A stretch of DNA of 64,000 nucleotides, taken from positions 164,496-228,495 of the forward strand of contig CAVTHT010000009.1 in the NCBI GenBank assembly GCA_963734575.1, read 5' to 3'. Positions 62,742-64,000 of this stretch are shown here, piece by piece. The notes under the pieces are model-generated. The model worked only from the letters and a program-made list of their open reading frames with translations. It was not told where the DNA came from and searched no databases. The translations under genes were made by a program, and so were the position numbers. Within the stretch, counting starts at the first letter, position 1. Each line of letters starts with the position of its first letter. This DNA comes from CAIWHR01 sp963734575. GTDB taxonomy: Bacteria; Pseudomonadota; Gammaproteobacteria; Burkholderiales; Casimicrobiaceae.

Positions 62742-63991
62742 GGCATCTCCCGGAGGGGCATGGTAATGGGAATCGGCTGTGCGCGCGCCGCGGGTGCCGG
62801 TTCGTCGCGCAGGAAGATCGCCTGCAGATCGTTGAGGAAGCGCCGGCCGAGCGCCGTGGGGGCAATGCGCGTCGGATCGGATTCGAGCAAGCCGCGCCCG
62901 ACGGCATCGTTGAGCTCACGCTGCACGAGCGTCAGCGGATAGCCGGTTCGCTCGGCGAACAGCGTCGTCGGCACCCCCGCCGTCAGGCGCAAGGCATTCA
63001 GCATGAACTCGAAGCCGATCGCGTCGCGCGTCACCGGGGTCTCGTCCTGGAGCGGCTCCCGCCGCGTCATCTGGTCGAGGTATTGCTGCGGCTGCTTCCA
63101 GCGCACCTGGCGCACCACGCGGTCGGGAAACGAAATCTTGGAGTGCGCGCCGGCACCGATGCCGAGGTAATCGCCGAACTGCCAGTAGTTGAGGTTGTGA
63201 CGGCACGCGTGGCCGGGCCGCGCATGCGCGGACGTCTCGTAATTGACGTAGCCGGCCTCGGTCAGCACGTCGAGCACGGCGTCCTCGATCTCGACCGCAG
63301 CATCGTCGTCCGGCACCGCAGGCGGATGCCGGTGGAACAGCGTATTGGGCTCGATGGTGAGGTGGTAGAACGAAAGATGCGGCGTGCCGAAGCCGACGGC
63401 CGCACGCGCATCGTCGCGCGCCTGCGCCACGGTCTGCCCGGGGAGCGCGTACATGAGGTCGAGATTGACCTCGGGAAAGAGCGCCATCGCGGCGTCCGCG
63501 GCGACGCGCGCCTCCCGTGCATCGTGCACGCGGCCGAGCGCTTCGAGATGACGCTCGTCGAAGCTCTGCACGCCGAGCGACAACCGGTTCACGCCGGCGG
63601 CGCGGTAGTCGGCGAACCGGTCCCGCTCGAACGTTCCCGGATTGGCCTCGAGCGTGATCTCCGCATCCGGCGACAGCGGCACGCGCGCGCGCACGCCAGC
63701 GAGCAGCCGATCGATCGCCGCAGCCGAGAACAGGCTCGGCGTGCCGCCGCCGATGAACACCGTGCCGACATGGCGGCCCCAGATCGAAGGGAGCGCGAAC
63801 TCGAGATCGAGGAGCAACGCGTCGACGTACGCCGCTTCGGGAATGGCTGACGCACCGCCACGCGCCTCGTGCGAATTGAAGTCGCAATACGGGCACTTGC
63901 GCAGGCACCACGGTATGTGCACGTAGAGCGCGAGCGGCGGCAGCGCCGTGAAGCGCGGGCCGCGCGTGAAGGCGACGGATTGCTCGCTCAT
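62738..63991 (-). CDS. hemW: HemW, radical SAM heme chaperone (coproporphyrinogen-III oxidase-like)
   Basis: The 417-residue product has the radical-SAM cluster motif CLRKCPYC in PWCLRKCPYCDFNSHEA, HVGTVFIGGGTPSLFSA, ITLEANPGTFERDRF, RLSLGVQSFDERHLEALGRVH, and NLDLMYALPGQT. HemW lacks the HemN-specific second-SAM residues and is thought to bind and hand on heme. It is often labelled HemN by mistake. It shares an overlapping start/stop with the amidase gene. Nine bases remain to the window end. Confidence 0.92.
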   Translation of the reverse strand: MSEQSVAFTRGPRFTALPPLALYVHIPWCLRKCPYCDFNSHEARGGASAIPEAAYVDALLLDLEFALPSIWGRHVGTVFIGGGTPSLFSAAAIDRLLAGVRARVPLSPDAEITLEANPGTFERDRFADYRAAGVNRLSLGVQSFDERHLEALGRVHDAREARVAADAAMALFPEVNLDLMYALPGQTVAQARDDARAAVGFGTPHLSFYHLTIEPNTLFHRHPPAVPDDDAAVEIEDAVLDVLTEAGYVNYETSAHARPGHACRHNLNYWQFGDYLGIGAGAHSKISFPDRVVRQVRWKQPQQYLDQMTRREPLQDETPVTRDAIGFEFMLNALRLTAGVPTTLFAERTGYPLTLVQRELNDAVGRGLLESDPTRIAPTALGRRFLNDLQAIFLRDEPAPAARAQPIPITMPLREMP

Positions 63992-64000
63992 TGGACTACC

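Noticed and set aside
62738..63991. HemN (oxygen-independent coproporphyrinogen-III oxidase)
   Set aside because: The length and sequence fit HemW, which shares the radical-SAM core but is not the oxidase.

Overview
The window is high-GC DNA from a betaproteobacterium, most likely of the order Burkholderiales. The evidence is the hemC-hemD and hemX-hemY heme genes, a DUF883 (ElaB/YqjD-like) protein, a short Lys-rich protein starting MAKPNYAFAKRQRD, UbiA and UbiD, and overall gene style. No rRNA, tRNA, CRISPR array, integrase or transposase gene was seen.

1-16336 (+): an alpha-glucan/trehalose cluster. Order: glgB (3' part), glgE, a treS-maltokinase fusion, a small channel-like membrane protein, glgX, treZ, and a malQ-treY fusion. 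Together these form a loop. TreS and Mak turn trehalose into maltose 1-phosphate, GlgE and GlgB polymerise and branch it, GlgX and MalQ trim the glucan, and TreY and TreZ release trehalose again. Many start and stop codons overlap, so this is probably one operon. As read, the cluster is full of single-base indels, densest in glgX and treZ. I read these mainly as consensus errors.

16512-25096: a short-chain dehydrogenase and an FAH-family hydrolase (resembling 2-keto-3-deoxy-sugar-acid catabolism), tspO, a 51-residue protein, a proline iminopeptidase, bioA, dacB, a DUF1992 protein, a small membrane protein, a cupin and a DUF883 protein.

25200-32995: ubiD, an MFS transporter, then a minus-strand operon (epimerase, ubiA, dienelactone hydrolase, short-chain dehydrogenase), and a ferredoxin-type reductase facing the other way. 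33114-41437: an exported protein of unknown function and a split heme locus. hemX-hemY and hemC-hemD are parted by about 3.5 kb holding an HhH membrane protein, an EamA transporter, a DUF2892-like protein and a 2-hydroxyacid dehydrogenase. 41468-44182: a thioredoxin-like protein, a DenD-like dehydrogenase and dusA.

44183-47858: a small insertion next to the 5' end of dusA. It carries a CadC-like regulator and a diheme peroxidase-like lipoprotein. A second, displaced dusA 5' end lies in direct orientation at 47842-47901, which is the pattern left by integration into dusA. Beyond it is a 7.1-kb SpvB/FG-GAP/RHS gene with a variable C-terminal tip and no visible immunity gene. 55506-63991: an MFS transporter, an acyl-CoA synthetase, a MidA-like methyltransferase, a pteridine-reductase-like protein, ChaC, an amidase and HemW.

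Spread through the gaps between genes is a family of 22-bp REP hairpins: GTAG, then a 7-bp stem, with a TTCA loop. It has three stem versions whose arms change together, and it is sometimes arranged as tandem arrays or inverted pairs. Three intact-looking genes end inside or at such elements.
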